Shown: positions 1 through 8,389, counted from the first letter of the stretch. The stretch is DNA of 52,100 bases from Pseudomonadota bacterium (GCA_018817515.1 JAHIUD010000052.1:1-52100); one strand, 5' to 3'. Notes: generated by a model not told the origin, from the letters alone. Program-made: numbers and translations.

Positions 1-2
1 TC

Positions 3-848
3 GTCCATGCTCGGCACCTCATTGAAAAAGAAGGCGCCAGCGGCGGCAGCAAAGCCGGCAGCGAGACCGGCGCAGGCATCAGCCCGGAGACGGGTCTGAA
101 CATCCTGCGCATCCACGACCGCATGAATCGCACCAGCCTTCTGGCCCAGGCCAAGGCGGGCAAGGCCGTGGCCTGCACCTCCTGCCACGCCGACCCGCTC
201 ACGGGCGCCGAGGGCAAGGCCGGGCTCATGGGCGTGTCCAGCGCCCTGCACGGCTTCCACGCCAACACCTTGAGGGGGCGCGGCGCCGAGGCCTGCGCCC
301 GCTGCCATTCCAGCCGCCCCGATGGCGCGACGCGCTTTTTGCGCGGCCTGCACGGCCAGATCGGCCTGGACTGCACCACCTGCCACGGCGCCCTGGAAGA
401 CCACGCCGTGGGCCTGCTCAAGCGCGAGCTTGAAGGCGGCAAGCGCGGGGCCAAGCGCCTGCTCACCCAGATCACCCCGCAGAACATGCCGCAGAAGGAC
501 ATCCCCCCGCGCACGGCCTGGGCGCAAACCCCGGATTGCCTGGCCTGCCACCAGGAGTACGCCGCGCCCGACCCCAGCCGGGCCTTCGGCAACTGGACCA
601 AGGCCGCGCCGGACCGCTTCAAGAGCCGCCTGGACGAGATGGGCGCGCTGTCGTGCCCGGCCTGCCACGGGGCGCAGCACGCGCTCTACCCGGCGCTCAA
701 TCCCTACGGCCCGGACCGCGACAACATCCAGCCCCTGCAATACCAGAAGCTGGCCCGGCCCATGGGCTCGCAGGGCAACTGCCCGGTCTGCCACAAGGTG
801 GCCAAGACCGACTCCCTGCACCACCCGAACATGATCCGCAAACCCTAG
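3..848 (+). CDS. Multihaem c-type cytochrome, 3' part (5' end outside window)
   Basis: The frame is open from the window edge, so the gene starts upstream; the first in-frame ATG at 123 is internal. The visible part carries six CXXCH haem-binding motifs (CTSCH, CARCH, CTTCH, CLACH, CPACH, CPVCH) and several extra histidines that could be distal haem ligands. Proteins of this kind are exported and matured in the periplasm, where they carry electrons between membrane complexes, hydrogenases or external acceptors. The missing N-terminus would hold the signal peptide and perhaps more haems, so the subfamily cannot be named. The C-terminus lies 5 nt before the next gene, which suggests co-transcription. 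Cytochrome c identity is certain; the specific role is unknown. Confidence 0.9.
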   Translation, partial: VHARHLIEKEGASGGSKAGSETGAGISPETGLNILRIHDRMNRTSLLAQAKAGKAVACTSCHADPLTGAEGKAGLMGVSSALHGFHANTLRGRGAEACARCHSSRPDGATRFLRGLHGQIGLDCTTCHGALEDHAVGLLKRELEGGKRGAKRLLTQITPQNMPQKDIPPRTAWAQTPDCLACHQEYAAPDPSRAFGNWTKAAPDRFKSRLDEMGALSCPACHGAQHALYPALNPYGPDRDNIQPLQYQKLARPMGSQGNCPVCHKVAKTDSLHHPNMIRKP

Positions 849-853
849 CGGCC

Positions 854-1186
854 ATGCTCGCGCGTGAATGGAAATGCCTGTGCCCCCGGCGGCACCGCGA
901 AGGGTTCCTCAAGCACCTGGAGCTTACCGGTGTGCGCGAGGCCAAGGCCACCCCGGGCTACCTGGGACACCAGATCCTGGAGCGCCTGTGCGAGACCTGC
1001 CCCACGGGGCGGTCCAGCAGCGTCGAGCTTGCGCTCGTCACCTATTGGGAGTCCATGCAGGCGGTGCAGGCCTTTGCCGGGCCCGACCCCGAGCACGCCG
1101 TGCTCTATCCCGGCGATGAGCGCTTCGAGATCGTGCCGGACAAGCACGTGCGCCACTATGAGGTGCTGGAACAGGAGATGAAGTAG
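854..1186 (+). CDS. ABM-like (antibiotic biosynthesis monooxygenase superfamily) protein
   Basis: A 110-residue single-domain protein beginning MLAREW and ending in VRHYEVLE. The layout fits the dimeric alpha-beta barrel ABM/YgiN superfamily: an Ala-Arg-x-Trp first strand, a middle strand-helix with YWESMQAVQAFAG, and a late YPGDERFEI segment. Members are small cofactor-free monooxygenases, haem-degrading enzymes or proteins of unknown role. The ATG lies 5 nt after the cytochrome stop and has no clear Shine-Dalgarno, so translational coupling is likely. It has more cysteines near the N-terminus (C8, C10) than usual. Family placement is by eye; substrate is unknown. Confidence 0.6.
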   Translation: MLAREWKCLCPRRHREGFLKHLELTGVREAKATPGYLGHQILERLCETCPTGRSSSVELALVTYWESMQAVQAFAGPDPEHAVLYPGDERFEIVPDKHVRHYEVLEQEMK

Positions 1187-1266
1187 CCAGGGGATGCGGC
1201 TTCTTGTCGTTGCCGATGCTTGCCCCAGGCCAGAGGGAAGATATGCCGACTCGGCTGGGAGGCCCC

Positions 1267-1614
1267 ATGCAAAAGAGCGTGCTTTTCGCATTCCGCGATG
1301 ATGCCATGTGCTTCATCCATGTGTTGCTCACCGCCCTGGACATGCACGCCAAAGGCTTCGAGGCGGGCATTGTGCTGGAGGGGGCGGCCACGAAGCTCGT
1401 GGCCGAGCTGGCCACGCCTGGCCATGCCCTCAACCCGCTTTATGCCAAGGCCAAGGCTCAGGGCCTGATCTTCGGCGTGTGCAAGGCCTGTTCGGCCAAG
1501 CTGGGCGCGCTGGCAGCGGTCCAAGCCGAGGGCCTGCCTCTGCTGGACGACATGGCCGGGCACCCCGGCATGGCGGGGTACCTGGAGCGCGGGTTTACGG
1601 TGCTTACCTTCTAA
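1267..1614 (+). CDS. DsrE-like small cytoplasmic protein
   Basis: A 115-residue protein. The ATG at 1267 is chosen over the upstream ATG at 1204 because GGGAGG sits just before it and the family fold begins at QKSVLFAF. The beta-alpha pattern, the FGVCKACSAKLGAL segment with a C-x-x-C pair, and the terminal GFTVLTF strand match the DsrE/DsrF-like superfamily. Relatives include sulfur-relay proteins and many stand-alone proteins of unknown function in anaerobes. The Cys pair could carry persulfide or be structural; this is inference. The gene is the last of a plus-strand run and is followed by the hairpin at 1638. Confidence 0.65.
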   Translation: MQKSVLFAFRDDAMCFIHVLLTALDMHAKGFEAGIVLEGAATKLVAELATPGHALNPLYAKAKAQGLIFGVCKACSAKLGALAAVQAEGLPLLDDMAGHPGMAGYLERGFTVLTF

Positions 1615-1637
1615 TCTCCAACCAAAACCCACCCAAA

Positions 1638-1682
1638 GCCGAAAGGGCTGTTTCAGGAGGAACCTGAAACAGCCCTTTCGGC
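1638..1682 (+). terminator. H1 hairpin, copy A
   Basis: A 20-bp perfect stem with a 5-nt AGGAA loop, 23 nt after the DsrE-like stop. There is no U-tract directly after it, so it is not a textbook intrinsic terminator. The same 45-nt hairpin occurs at 37811-37855 and, on the other strand, at 41046-41090. This copy differs from those by one G-C to A-T change that preserves pairing on both arms. Confidence 0.8.
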
Positions 1683-1780
1683 GTAATGGGGATGCCAAAG
1701 GGCCTTAAGGCCCTTTGGCGGGGGTGCCGGGGGCGGTAGCCCCTGGGAGGGGCCAGGGGCAACGTCCCTGGCTCTTCTCC
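1638..1780 (+). repeat. Dispersed intergenic element, partial copy A
   Basis: Fills the gap between the convergent DsrE-like and RNase R genes. It holds hairpin H1, then a perfect 26-bp palindrome at 1694-1719 (GCCAAAGGGCCTT and its complement), then GC-rich GGGGCCAGGGGC-type repeats up to about 1780. The palindrome and H1 recur at the other intergenic copies. The middle modules seen at 19600, 37811 and 40834 are absent here. Confidence 0.75.
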
Positions 1781-1785
1781 TGGGC

Positions 1786-4260
1786 CTAGCGTCCGCCCCG
1801 TTTGCCGCCCGGCTTGCCGCCTGACTTTGGCCCGCCCGCTTTGGGGCCACCGGACTTTTTGCCGCCGACCTTCTGGCCGATGGCGTTGCGTCCGCCCGGG
1901 CTCTTGGGCCCGGAGCCTTTGCCCTGGCGTTTTTGCCGGGCCTGTTCGGTACGGCGGCGGTCATCCCTGGCCTGCTGTTCGCGGCGGGTGGGGCGGGCCG
2001 GGCGCGTCGCGCCGTCGCCGTCGCCTGCCTTGCGGTCCAGCACCATCTCCAGGTCGATCTCCAGGCGGTCCAGGTGCGCGCCGAGGAGCTTCACGCGCAC
2101 GGCCTGCCCGGCCTTGATGATGCGCCCGGTGCGGCTGCCCACGAGCATCTCGCGCTCCTTGAAGTAGCCGTAGTAGTCGTCGAGCATGGTCGAGAGGCGG
2201 ATGAAGCCCTCGGACAGAACCTCGGTGAGCTCCACCCAGAATCCGTAGTCCATGAGCCCGGTGACCACGCCCGCGAACTCGCGCCCTTCCTGGCCGCGCA
2301 GCACCATGCAGACGTAGCGCTTGTGGCATTCGCGCTCGGCCTCCTGGCTCACGCGTTCGCGCGCGGAGAGGTGCTGGCCCATCTCGGCCAGCTTCTTGAA
2401 GCCGGGCACGGGCATGGACGCATCGCCCAGGGCGCGCTTGAGCAACCGGTGCACGATGAGGTCGGAGTAGCGCCGGATGGGCGAGGTGAAGTGCGCGTAG
2501 GATTCGCTGGCCAGGCCGTAGTGGCCCTCGTTGTCCGGCTGGTACTTGGCCTGCTTCATGCTGCGCAGGACCAGGCGGTGCACCAGGAATTCGCGCTCGG
2601 TGCCCGCCACCGAGGCCAGCATGCGGCCCAGGGCCTGGGGCGTGAAGTCCTCGTCGCTGAAGCGTCCGGGCTTGGCCTTCTTGGGCGCGGCCTCGCCGGC
2701 CAGGCGTTCCAGCAGGGTGTACAGGGTCTCCAGCTTCTCGCGGTCGGGCGCGGCGTGCACGCGGTACAGGCAGGGCAGGGCGTGGGCCTGGAGGAACTCG
2801 CTCACGGCCTCGTTGGCGGCGATCATGAACTCCTCGATGAGCTGGTGGGCGAAGTGGCGCACCTTGGGGATGACGGAAGTGGGCTGGCCGTTCGTGTCGA
2901 ACTGGACCTCGCCTTCAGGCAGGTCGAAGTCCAGGCTGCCGCGCTCGATGCGGCGGCTACGCATCTTGCGGGCCAGTTCCTCGGCGATGTCGAGCATGGA
3001 CAGGACATCCTGCCCGGCCTTGGCGCCCAGGGTGGCCTTGACCTCGTCGAGCAGTGCGGTGCGGGCCTCGGGCAGCTTGTCCACGCAGATGTCGCGCGCG
3101 CGGGAATAGGTGAGCCGGGCGTGGCTGTTGATGACCGCGTTCATGACGCGCACCTCGCCGGGGGTGCCCCGGTCGGTGAAGTCCAGGCGCACGACCATGG
3201 ACAGCCTGGGCACGCCGGGGTTCAGGCTGCACAGGCCGTTTGAAAGCGCTTGGGGGAACATGGGCTCCACCGAGGACGGGAAGTAGTAGGAGTTTCCGCG
3301 CTCGTAGGCCTCGCGGTCCAGCGCCGAGCCCAGCGGCACGTAGTGGGCCACGTCGGCGATGGCCACCCAGAGCACGTAGCCCTTGCCCTTGCGTTCGCCC
3401 CCAGCTCGTTCAACATAGATGGCGTCGTCGAAGTCCCGCGCGGTCTTGCCGTCGATGGTCACAAAGGGCGTGGCGCGCAGGTCCTCGCGGTTGGCGAAGT
3501 CCGGCCCGGAGGGCACCTTGGGCAGGCTCGCGGCCTCCCTCAGGGCATCGTCGGGGAAGGTGGTGGGCACGCCGTGGTTGGCCTTGACCAGCGCCTCCTG
3601 GACCTGGGCCTCGGACTCCGGCCCCAGGCGCGAGAGGATGGTGCCGGCCCAGAGGGCGGCGTCCACCTGCTCGCCGGGGGCGCACAGCGCGATGTCGCCC
3701 TTTTGCAGGCCCAGGGCCGGGTCCACGCCCTCCACCAGGATGGCGAAGTCCAGGCGCGGGTCCGTGGGCTTGCAGAGCAGGCTGTCCTGCCCGGCGGAGC
3801 GCATGACGCGCACGGTGAGGACGCTTCTGCCGCGTTCCACGATGCGCACCACGCGGCCCTCGTGGTTGCGGGTGGCGTGCTCGCGGGTGATGGCCACGGC
3901 CACGCGGTCGCCGTTCCAGGCTCCGGCGGTGTCCTGGCCCAGGAACACGTCCTTGCGCCTGGGGTCGTCGGGGATGAGGAAGGCCACGCCGGAGCGCTGG
4001 ATCTGCACCTTGCCGGTGATGAGGTTGACCTTTTCGATGGGCGCGTAGGCCCGGCCAAGCTGGATGAGCTTGCCCTCGGCCACCAGGTCCTTGAGCATGT
4101 CCTCGACCTCGCCGACCTTGCGGCGGTGGAGGCCGAGTTCGGCTACGAGGTCGTCTGGCGCCAGGGGGCGCTTGGCCTCGCGCAGGAGCTTCAGGAGTGT
4201 CTTGTGGTCGGTGGGCAGGGGCGGCCTGCTCGGATTCTTGTTCTTTTTCTTCATGCTCAT
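1786..4260 (-). CDS. rnr: Ribonuclease R (RNB-family 3'-5' exoribonuclease)
   Basis: An 824-residue protein from the ATG at 4260 (MSMKKK), with two cold-shock/OB-type regions, a full RNB catalytic domain and a C-terminal S1 domain. The RNB signature IDGKTARDFDDAIYVE carries the metal-binding aspartates at about residues 269-279; FTSPIRRYSDLIVHR is the second hallmark, and the S1 domain begins near GREFAGVVTGLMDYGFW. The enzyme degrades structured RNA and helps rRNA quality control in the cytoplasm. The last 80 residues form a very basic tail ending in about 30 residues made almost only of Gly, Lys, Pro and Arg, likely an RNA-binding extension. The longer upstream ORF start (4356) is not preferred because the family begins near the Lys-rich segment. 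It lies 175 nt downstream of lpxK on the same strand. Confidence 0.95.
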   Translation of the reverse strand: MSMKKKNKNPSRPPLPTDHKTLLKLLREAKRPLAPDDLVAELGLHRRKVGEVEDMLKDLVAEGKLIQLGRAYAPIEKVNLITGKVQIQRSGVAFLIPDDPRRKDVFLGQDTAGAWNGDRVAVAITREHATRNHEGRVVRIVERGRSVLTVRVMRSAGQDSLLCKPTDPRLDFAILVEGVDPALGLQKGDIALCAPGEQVDAALWAGTILSRLGPESEAQVQEALVKANHGVPTTFPDDALREAASLPKVPSGPDFANREDLRATPFVTIDGKTARDFDDAIYVERAGGERKGKGYVLWVAIADVAHYVPLGSALDREAYERGNSYYFPSSVEPMFPQALSNGLCSLNPGVPRLSMVVRLDFTDRGTPGEVRVMNAVINSHARLTYSRARDICVDKLPEARTALLDEVKATLGAKAGQDVLSMLDIAEELARKMRSRRIERGSLDFDLPEGEVQFDTNGQPTSVIPKVRHFAHQLIEEFMIAANEAVSEFLQAHALPCLYRVHAAPDREKLETLYTLLERLAGEAAPKKAKPGRFSDEDFTPQALGRMLASVAGTEREFLVHRLVLRSMKQAKYQPDNEGHYGLASESYAHFTSPIRRYSDLIVHRLLKRALGDASMPVPGFKKLAEMGQHLSARERVSQEAERECHKRYVCMVLRGQEGREFAGVVTGLMDYGFWVELTEVLSEGFIRLSTMLDDYYGYFKEREMLVGSRTGRIIKAGQAVRVKLLGAHLDRLEIDLEMVLDRKAGDGDGATRPARPTRREQQARDDRRRTEQARQKRQGKGSGPKSPGGRNAIGQKVGGKKSGGPKAGGPKSGGKPGGKRGGR

Positions 4261-4435
4261 AGTCGTCTCGCTTACGTTGGAGGAAATTTCAGGGGGGGCC
4301 GCCGGAGATGTCAGGGAGAGGGCGGCCAGGAGGGCCCGGCCAGGAGGGGCTGGCAAGAGGGGCCTGGCAGGATGGTCAGTCAGGAGCGGCGGCTGGCGCT
4401 TGTCGCCGGGGCGGCTCCGGTTTGGGGGCTGGCTT

Positions 4436-5548
4436 TCAGGCCAGCTCCTTTTGCATGGCCTCGCGATAGACCTGGCGGTGGTGTGTGGCGAATTCCTCGA
4501 AGCGCGCGCCGAACCAGTCGTCGAAGTCAGCGTCCGTGTTGTACTTGGGGCCGAAGCGAACCTCAGTGCGCAGGGTCCAGAAGCTGCCTGCGCTGTCGAG
4601 CAGCCGCAGCTTCACGGCGTCCTTGGCCGTCACCACCACGTGCGCGCCGTCTTCGGTCTTGGCCAGTTCGCGGATGTTCTCCACGTCGGCCTGGCTGAAG
4701 GCGTGGTGGTCGGCGAAGGCCAGGACCTGCCGCGGTTCGCGCCCGAGCAGCTTGGCCGCGGTGGCCGCCACCTGGGCCGGGTCGGCGATGCCGGTGGCCA
4801 GGATGTAGTCCTCGCCGTCCAGGTCCGCCGCGCGGCCCGAGCCGTCCAGACGCGCCAGTCCCTTGGGCTTGAGCGCGAAGGTGAAGATGGGCTTGCCCAG
4901 GGGCTTCAGGCGCGTCTCTATGGCTTCGGACAAACCGGGCTGCTTGCCGGGCACCACCTTGATCAGGAAGGCTGAGGCCCGTGTCAGGGCGCCCTCGCCC
5001 TCGCGCCAGGAGCCCGCCGGGCACACGCGCGCCCAGCCGTCCAGCAGGTCCTGGGGCGTCAAGAGCACCAGGTCGATGTCGCGAGCCACGGGCAGGTGCT
5101 GGAAGCCGTCGTCCAGGAGCACGAAGTCCGGGTCGAAGCGCTCGCAGGCCCAGACTCCGCCGCGCCTGCGTTTGGGGTCGACCACGATGCGCGCCAGGCG
5201 GTGGTTCTTGGCCAGGAGCAGGGGCTCGTCGCCCGCCTGGGCCGGGTTGGCCGCGGGGGTCACGAGCAGGGGCAGGCGTTTTGGCTTGGCTCCATAGCCC
5301 CGGGTGAGCACCACGCCGTGCTCCTCGCGCTTGCCCGCCCAGCGCAGGATGTGTCCGCACAGCGGGGTCTTGCCGCTGCCGCCCCAGCCGATGTTGCCCA
5401 CGCTGATGCTTGGGCACGGCGGCCGCCAGGCCGAGAGTGCGCCGCGCTCAAAGAGCCAGCGCCGCAAGCGCAGGACCAGGGAGTACAGCGCGCCGAGGGG
5501 CAGCAGGAGGGGCCGGAGGCGGCGTTGCAGGTCGGGGATGTTCGGCAT
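4436..5548 (-). CDS. lpxK: Tetraacyldisaccharide 4'-kinase (lipid A biosynthesis)
   Basis: A 370-residue protein matching LpxK length. It has an N-terminal hydrophobic/basic membrane-associating segment (PLGALYSLVLRLRRWLF), then the Walker A-type P-loop GNIGWGGSGKTP at residues 51-62, and later the family motifs LTRGYGAK, LLDDGFQHLPVARDIDLVLL and VVTAKDAVKL. LpxK adds the 4'-phosphate to the lipid A disaccharide at the inner membrane, so this is a Gram-negative envelope gene. It sits alone among non-lipid-A genes, between the BI-1 protein and RNase R on the same strand. Assignment is firm. Confidence 0.96.
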   Translation of the reverse strand: MPNIPDLQRRLRPLLLPLGALYSLVLRLRRWLFERGALSAWRPPCPSISVGNIGWGGSGKTPLCGHILRWAGKREEHGVVLTRGYGAKPKRLPLLVTPAANPAQAGDEPLLLAKNHRLARIVVDPKRRRGGVWACERFDPDFVLLDDGFQHLPVARDIDLVLLTPQDLLDGWARVCPAGSWREGEGALTRASAFLIKVVPGKQPGLSEAIETRLKPLGKPIFTFALKPKGLARLDGSGRAADLDGEDYILATGIADPAQVAATAAKLLGREPRQVLAFADHHAFSQADVENIRELAKTEDGAHVVVTAKDAVKLRLLDSAGSFWTLRTEVRFGPKYNTDADFDDWFGARFEEFATHHRQVYREAMQKELA

Positions 5549-5621
5549 GGGGGCATCGCCCTGGCCGCCCCCCTCCGGCGCATGCCGGTGCTTGGTGGAG
5601 GGCGGCCAGCGCAGGGTTTGG

Positions 5622-6335
5622 CTAGTCGCGGCTGGAGCCGAACAGGCGCAGCATCATCAGGAACAGGTTGAGGAAGTCCAGGTACAGGGTCAGCGCGCCC
5701 AGGATGGTGCCCCGGCGGATGGCGGTGCCGTCGTTCAGCGGCATGGCCTCGCCCATGTACTTGAGCTTCTGGGTGTCGTAGGCGGTGAGGCCTACGAAGA
5801 CGAACACGCCGATGATGGAGATGGCGTAGCTCATGGCCGAGCTCTTGACGAACATGTTGACCACGGACGCCAGCACGATGCCGATGAGGCCCATGAACAT
5901 GAAGCTGCCCAGGCTCGTCAGGTCGCGCTTGGTGACCATGCCGTAAACGCTCATGGCGCCGAACATGCCCGCCGTGACCACGAAGGCCTGGAAGATGCTG
6001 GCCATGCTGTACACGAAGAAGATGGACGAAAGCGTGACCCCGGTGAGCGCGCTGTAGACCAGGAACATCAGCGAGGCCGTGCTGGCCGAGAGTTTGTTGA
6101 TGGCGGCTGACAGGCCGATGACCAGGCCGAACTGCGCCAGCACCAGGACCATGACCAGGCCGGGGCTCTGCAGCAGGCTGACGCCGAACTGGCTGTTGGC
6201 CGTGAGCCAGGCGGCACAGGCGGTGATCAGCATGCCGGTGCTCATCCAGCCGTAGATGCCGCGCATGAAGGCGTTGATGGTCTCGGCTCTGGAGACGCTG
6301 GTCTGCGCGCCGGGGTAGGAAGGATATCCTGCCAT
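5622..6335 (-). CDS. BAX inhibitor-1 family membrane protein (YbhL/YccA-like)
   Basis: A 237-residue, seven-helix membrane protein. The ATG at 6335 (MAGYPSYPG) follows CAGGAGGAAC, a near-perfect Shine-Dalgarno, so the long upstream in-frame extension is not coding. Typical features are the NAFMRGIYGWMSTGML entry helix, the GLTAYDTQKLK loop and the C-terminal LYLDFLNLFLMMLRLFG. Bacterial relatives include the pH-sensitive calcium leak channel BsYetJ and YccA, which modulates FtsH. Role here is unproven. A good sigma-70-like promoter lies just upstream at 6403-6431. Confidence 0.92.
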   Translation of the reverse strand: MAGYPSYPGAQTSVSRAETINAFMRGIYGWMSTGMLITACAAWLTANSQFGVSLLQSPGLVMVLVLAQFGLVIGLSAAINKLSASTASLMFLVYSALTGVTLSSIFFVYSMASIFQAFVVTAGMFGAMSVYGMVTKRDLTSLGSFMFMGLIGIVLASVVNMFVKSSAMSYAISIIGVFVFVGLTAYDTQKLKYMGEAMPLNDGTAIRRGTILGALTLYLDFLNLFLMMLRLFGSSRD

Positions 6336-6402
6336 GTAAAGTTCCTCCTGAAAGGAATGGGTGTCGAGGTTTCGGGGCGGATGAGTCCGCCAGAACTTTC
6401 GT

Positions 6403-6431
6403 AAGATAAGCCCTGCCGGGTACTTTGGCAA
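6403..6431 (-). promoter_or_regulatory. Sigma-70-type promoter for the BI-1 family gene
   Basis: On the minus strand TTGCCA and TATCTT are separated by exactly 17 nt, about 65 nt before the ATG of the BI-1 gene. Inference from consensus only. Confidence 0.6.
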
Positions 6432-6475
6432 GGGGGGGTGGCTTGGCCCGCCTGGCGCTGGCTGCCTGGGCAGGC

Positions 6476-7693
6476 CTACTCCACAGGGTCGGCGGGTTCC
6501 GGGTGGTCCATTGACTCCTTGGGCTCCGGGCGCTCGGGAGCTGTCGGGCGGAAGCGCCGCTTCCAGGCCGCCAGGGCCTCGGTCTTGGGCCCGGTCCAGC
6601 ACAGCGGGGTCTCGCGGGCCGGGGTCACGGCCATCTCGGTGACGGTCTCGCTTTCGCCCTTGCCCTGGCGCACCAGCACCACCACCGGGCGTTCGGCTTC
6701 GGTCCCTTCTTCGGATTGGGAGCGGCCCTTGGGCGAATACGACGCGACAAAGGCCGCAGCATCGGCCAGCACGTCGTTTGGCCATTTTTGCGGGCTTGCG
6801 CCTGGCTTGACCCCGGCGGCAGGCTCATACTGCCGGCCCAGGGCCATGGGGCCGGGCAGATCGCGCAGGCGCAGCAGGATGTCCGTGGGCCTGCGCGCGT
6901 TCTCCAGGGCCTGGTTGTCGTGCTGGTTGCGGCCGATGGACAGCCAGTAAGGCCCGGCCCAGTACTGCCGCCCCAGGTGCGAGAGGCTGAAGTCGCGCGC
7001 GGCGGGCTCGGCCAGGTTCTGCAGGATGGGCAGGTAGCGCGCGGCGGGTTCGGCCTCGGCCAGGTTGCAGCCCCCGGCGGGCGTGGGGATGACGGTGATG
7101 CCGAAATGCGCGGCCAGGGCCAGTTGGTCCTTGCGCCCCCGGCCCCAGAAGCCCGGCAGGCGCGAGCGGTCCACCAGCCCGGACTCCTCCATGGGCGTGG
7201 GGCCGAGCTTCTGGGCCGACAGCGGGCGCAGCAACAGCTCCTTCACGCCCGCATCCTTGCGGATGAGGTTCAAGGTGTCGGCGCGCTGGCTCATGGGCCG
7301 CTGGCCCAGCACCTCGCCGGAGACCAGGAAGCTGGCGCCGTACTTTGGCAAAAGCGTCTTGGCGTGGGCCAGCATGAGGATCTTGCAGTCCACGCAGGGA
7401 TTCATGTGCTTGCCGTAGCCGTGGGCGGGCTTGACCAGCATCTCCAGGTAGCTCTTGCGGATGTCCACGTTGACGGCCTCGATGCCGTACTCCTCGCGCC
7501 AGTGGCCGATGAGGTGCGGCTTGCCGAAAAAGGGGCTGACAAAGTGCAGGCCCAGCACGCGCAGGCCCTGCTCCTGCAGGACCTTGATGGCCAGGATGCT
7601 GTCCAGGCCGCCGGAGAGCAGCGCCAGGGCGTGGTATTTCGGCTCAGGGGCGTCGGGGCCGTCGGGGGAAGTGCCGGGGGAAGTGTCGTGCAT
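6476..7693 (-). CDS. PP-loop (ThiI/MnmA-like) ATPase with NFACT-R-like C-terminal domain
   Basis: A 405-residue protein. Residues 20-240 form a PP-loop adenylating domain: LLSGGLDS at about 25-32, then MNPCVDCKILMLAHA with a C-x2-C pair, then GEVLGQRPMSQ. This resembles tRNA-thiolating enzymes (ThiI, MnmA/TtuA-type). From about residue 245, YWLSIGRNQHDNQAL, DILLRLRDLPGP and a downstream DVLADAAAFVASYS segment match the NFACT-R (DUF814) RNA-binding domain. The combined protein would bind an RNA, probably tRNA, and modify it with ATP and a sulfur or other nucleophile. The last 50 residues are proline- and glutamate-rich and probably disordered. The exact modification is unknown. Confidence 0.75.
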   Translation of the reverse strand: MHDTSPGTSPDGPDAPEPKYHALALLSGGLDSILAIKVLQEQGLRVLGLHFVSPFFGKPHLIGHWREEYGIEAVNVDIRKSYLEMLVKPAHGYGKHMNPCVDCKILMLAHAKTLLPKYGASFLVSGEVLGQRPMSQRADTLNLIRKDAGVKELLLRPLSAQKLGPTPMEESGLVDRSRLPGFWGRGRKDQLALAAHFGITVIPTPAGGCNLAEAEPAARYLPILQNLAEPAARDFSLSHLGRQYWAGPYWLSIGRNQHDNQALENARRPTDILLRLRDLPGPMALGRQYEPAAGVKPGASPQKWPNDVLADAAAFVASYSPKGRSQSEEGTEAERPVVVLVRQGKGESETVTEMAVTPARETPLCWTGPKTEALAAWKRRFRPTAPERPEPKESMDHPEPADPVE

Positions 7694-7762
7694 GGCGCGC
7701 TCTTACGTCAGGGCAGGCCGGAGGGCAAGTGTTCCTGTTTGGGAGGAATTGTGAGGTGTCGT

Positions 7763-7789
7763 CCGGCCCCTGCATGGGGCAGGGGCCGG
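7763..7789 (-). terminator. GC hairpin after the universal stress gene
   Basis: CCGGCCCCTGC and its perfect complement form an 11-bp stem with a 5-nt loop, 18 nt beyond the usp stop. No U-tract follows on the minus strand, so termination efficiency is uncertain. Confidence 0.5.
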
Positions 7790-7806
7790 GGTTCATTTTC
7801 TGGTGC

Positions 7807-8214
7807 CTAGCGCGCCACCAGCACCGAGCAGGGGGCCTGGGCCACCACCCGGCTGGCCACGCTGCCCAGGCGCAGTCCGCCCTTGCCCTTCTTGCTGCGC
7901 GTGCCCATGACCACCAAGTCGAAGCCGCCCTTCTCGGCCATGTCCACGATGATCTCCTCGGGCGAGACGCCGGTTTTGAGCACGATCTTGGGCTTGGCCC
8001 CGGTAGCCAGGGCCTTGGCTGCGTCCAGAGCGCCCGAGGCGCGCTCCTTCATGCGCTCGGTGGCCTCGTTGCCGAACAGGTTCTCCATGTCCTCGAAGGT
8101 CTCGGCCACGGCCAGCAACGTCAGCTGCGCGCCTTCTTTCCTGGCCATCTCGGCGGCCATGGTCACGGCGACGTGCGTGGAATCGGACGGATCAACAGCG
8201 ACGAGAATTTTCAT
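7807..8214 (-). CDS. Universal stress protein (UspA family)
   Basis: A 135-residue single-domain protein from the ATG at 8214 (MKILVAVDPSDSTHVAV), preceded by AAGGGGG. The N-terminal strand with DPSD, the acidic VSPEEIIVDMAEKGGFDLVVMGTRS segment and the GLRLGSVASRVVAQAPCSVLVAR C-terminus are typical of the family, including the glycine-rich nucleotide-binding loop. Such proteins are induced by starvation, respiratory arrest or oxidative stress. It is monocistronic, with its own promoter at 8361-8389 and a candidate CRP/FNR-family operator inside that promoter, so regulation by redox or nitrosative state is plausible. Confidence 0.92.
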   Translation of the reverse strand: MKILVAVDPSDSTHVAVTMAAEMARKEGAQLTLLAVAETFEDMENLFGNEATERMKERASGALDAAKALATGAKPKIVLKTGVSPEEIIVDMAEKGGFDLVVMGTRSKKGKGGLRLGSVASRVVAQAPCSVLVAR

Positions 8215-8360
8215 GCTAACCCCCTTGAAGACGACCTTGCGACCTATTGTCACCGCCTGAAACCACATGATTTCAGACGGATGAAACCAACAGGATAGAC
8301 AAATCCACAGACGCCAGGGGGGGGTGGCGGTGGGAGTGGAAGAATTTCATCCTATACAGA

Positions 8361-8389
8361 AATATATTGTGAATTTCGTCACAAGTCAA
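8361..8389 (-). promoter_or_regulatory. usp promoter with embedded CRP/FNR-family operator
   Basis: On the minus strand TTGACT and TATATT are spaced by 17 nt, close to the sigma-70 optimum. The spacer is almost entirely the 18-nt palindrome TTGTGACGAAATTCACAA (8367-8384), which fits TTGTGA-N6-TCACAA. That is the motif predicted for HcpR in sulfate reducers and resembles the CRP consensus. A factor bound between -35 and -10 would be expected to repress. The leader to the usp ATG is about 140 nt. The rest of 8215-8524 shows no gene. Confidence 0.7.
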
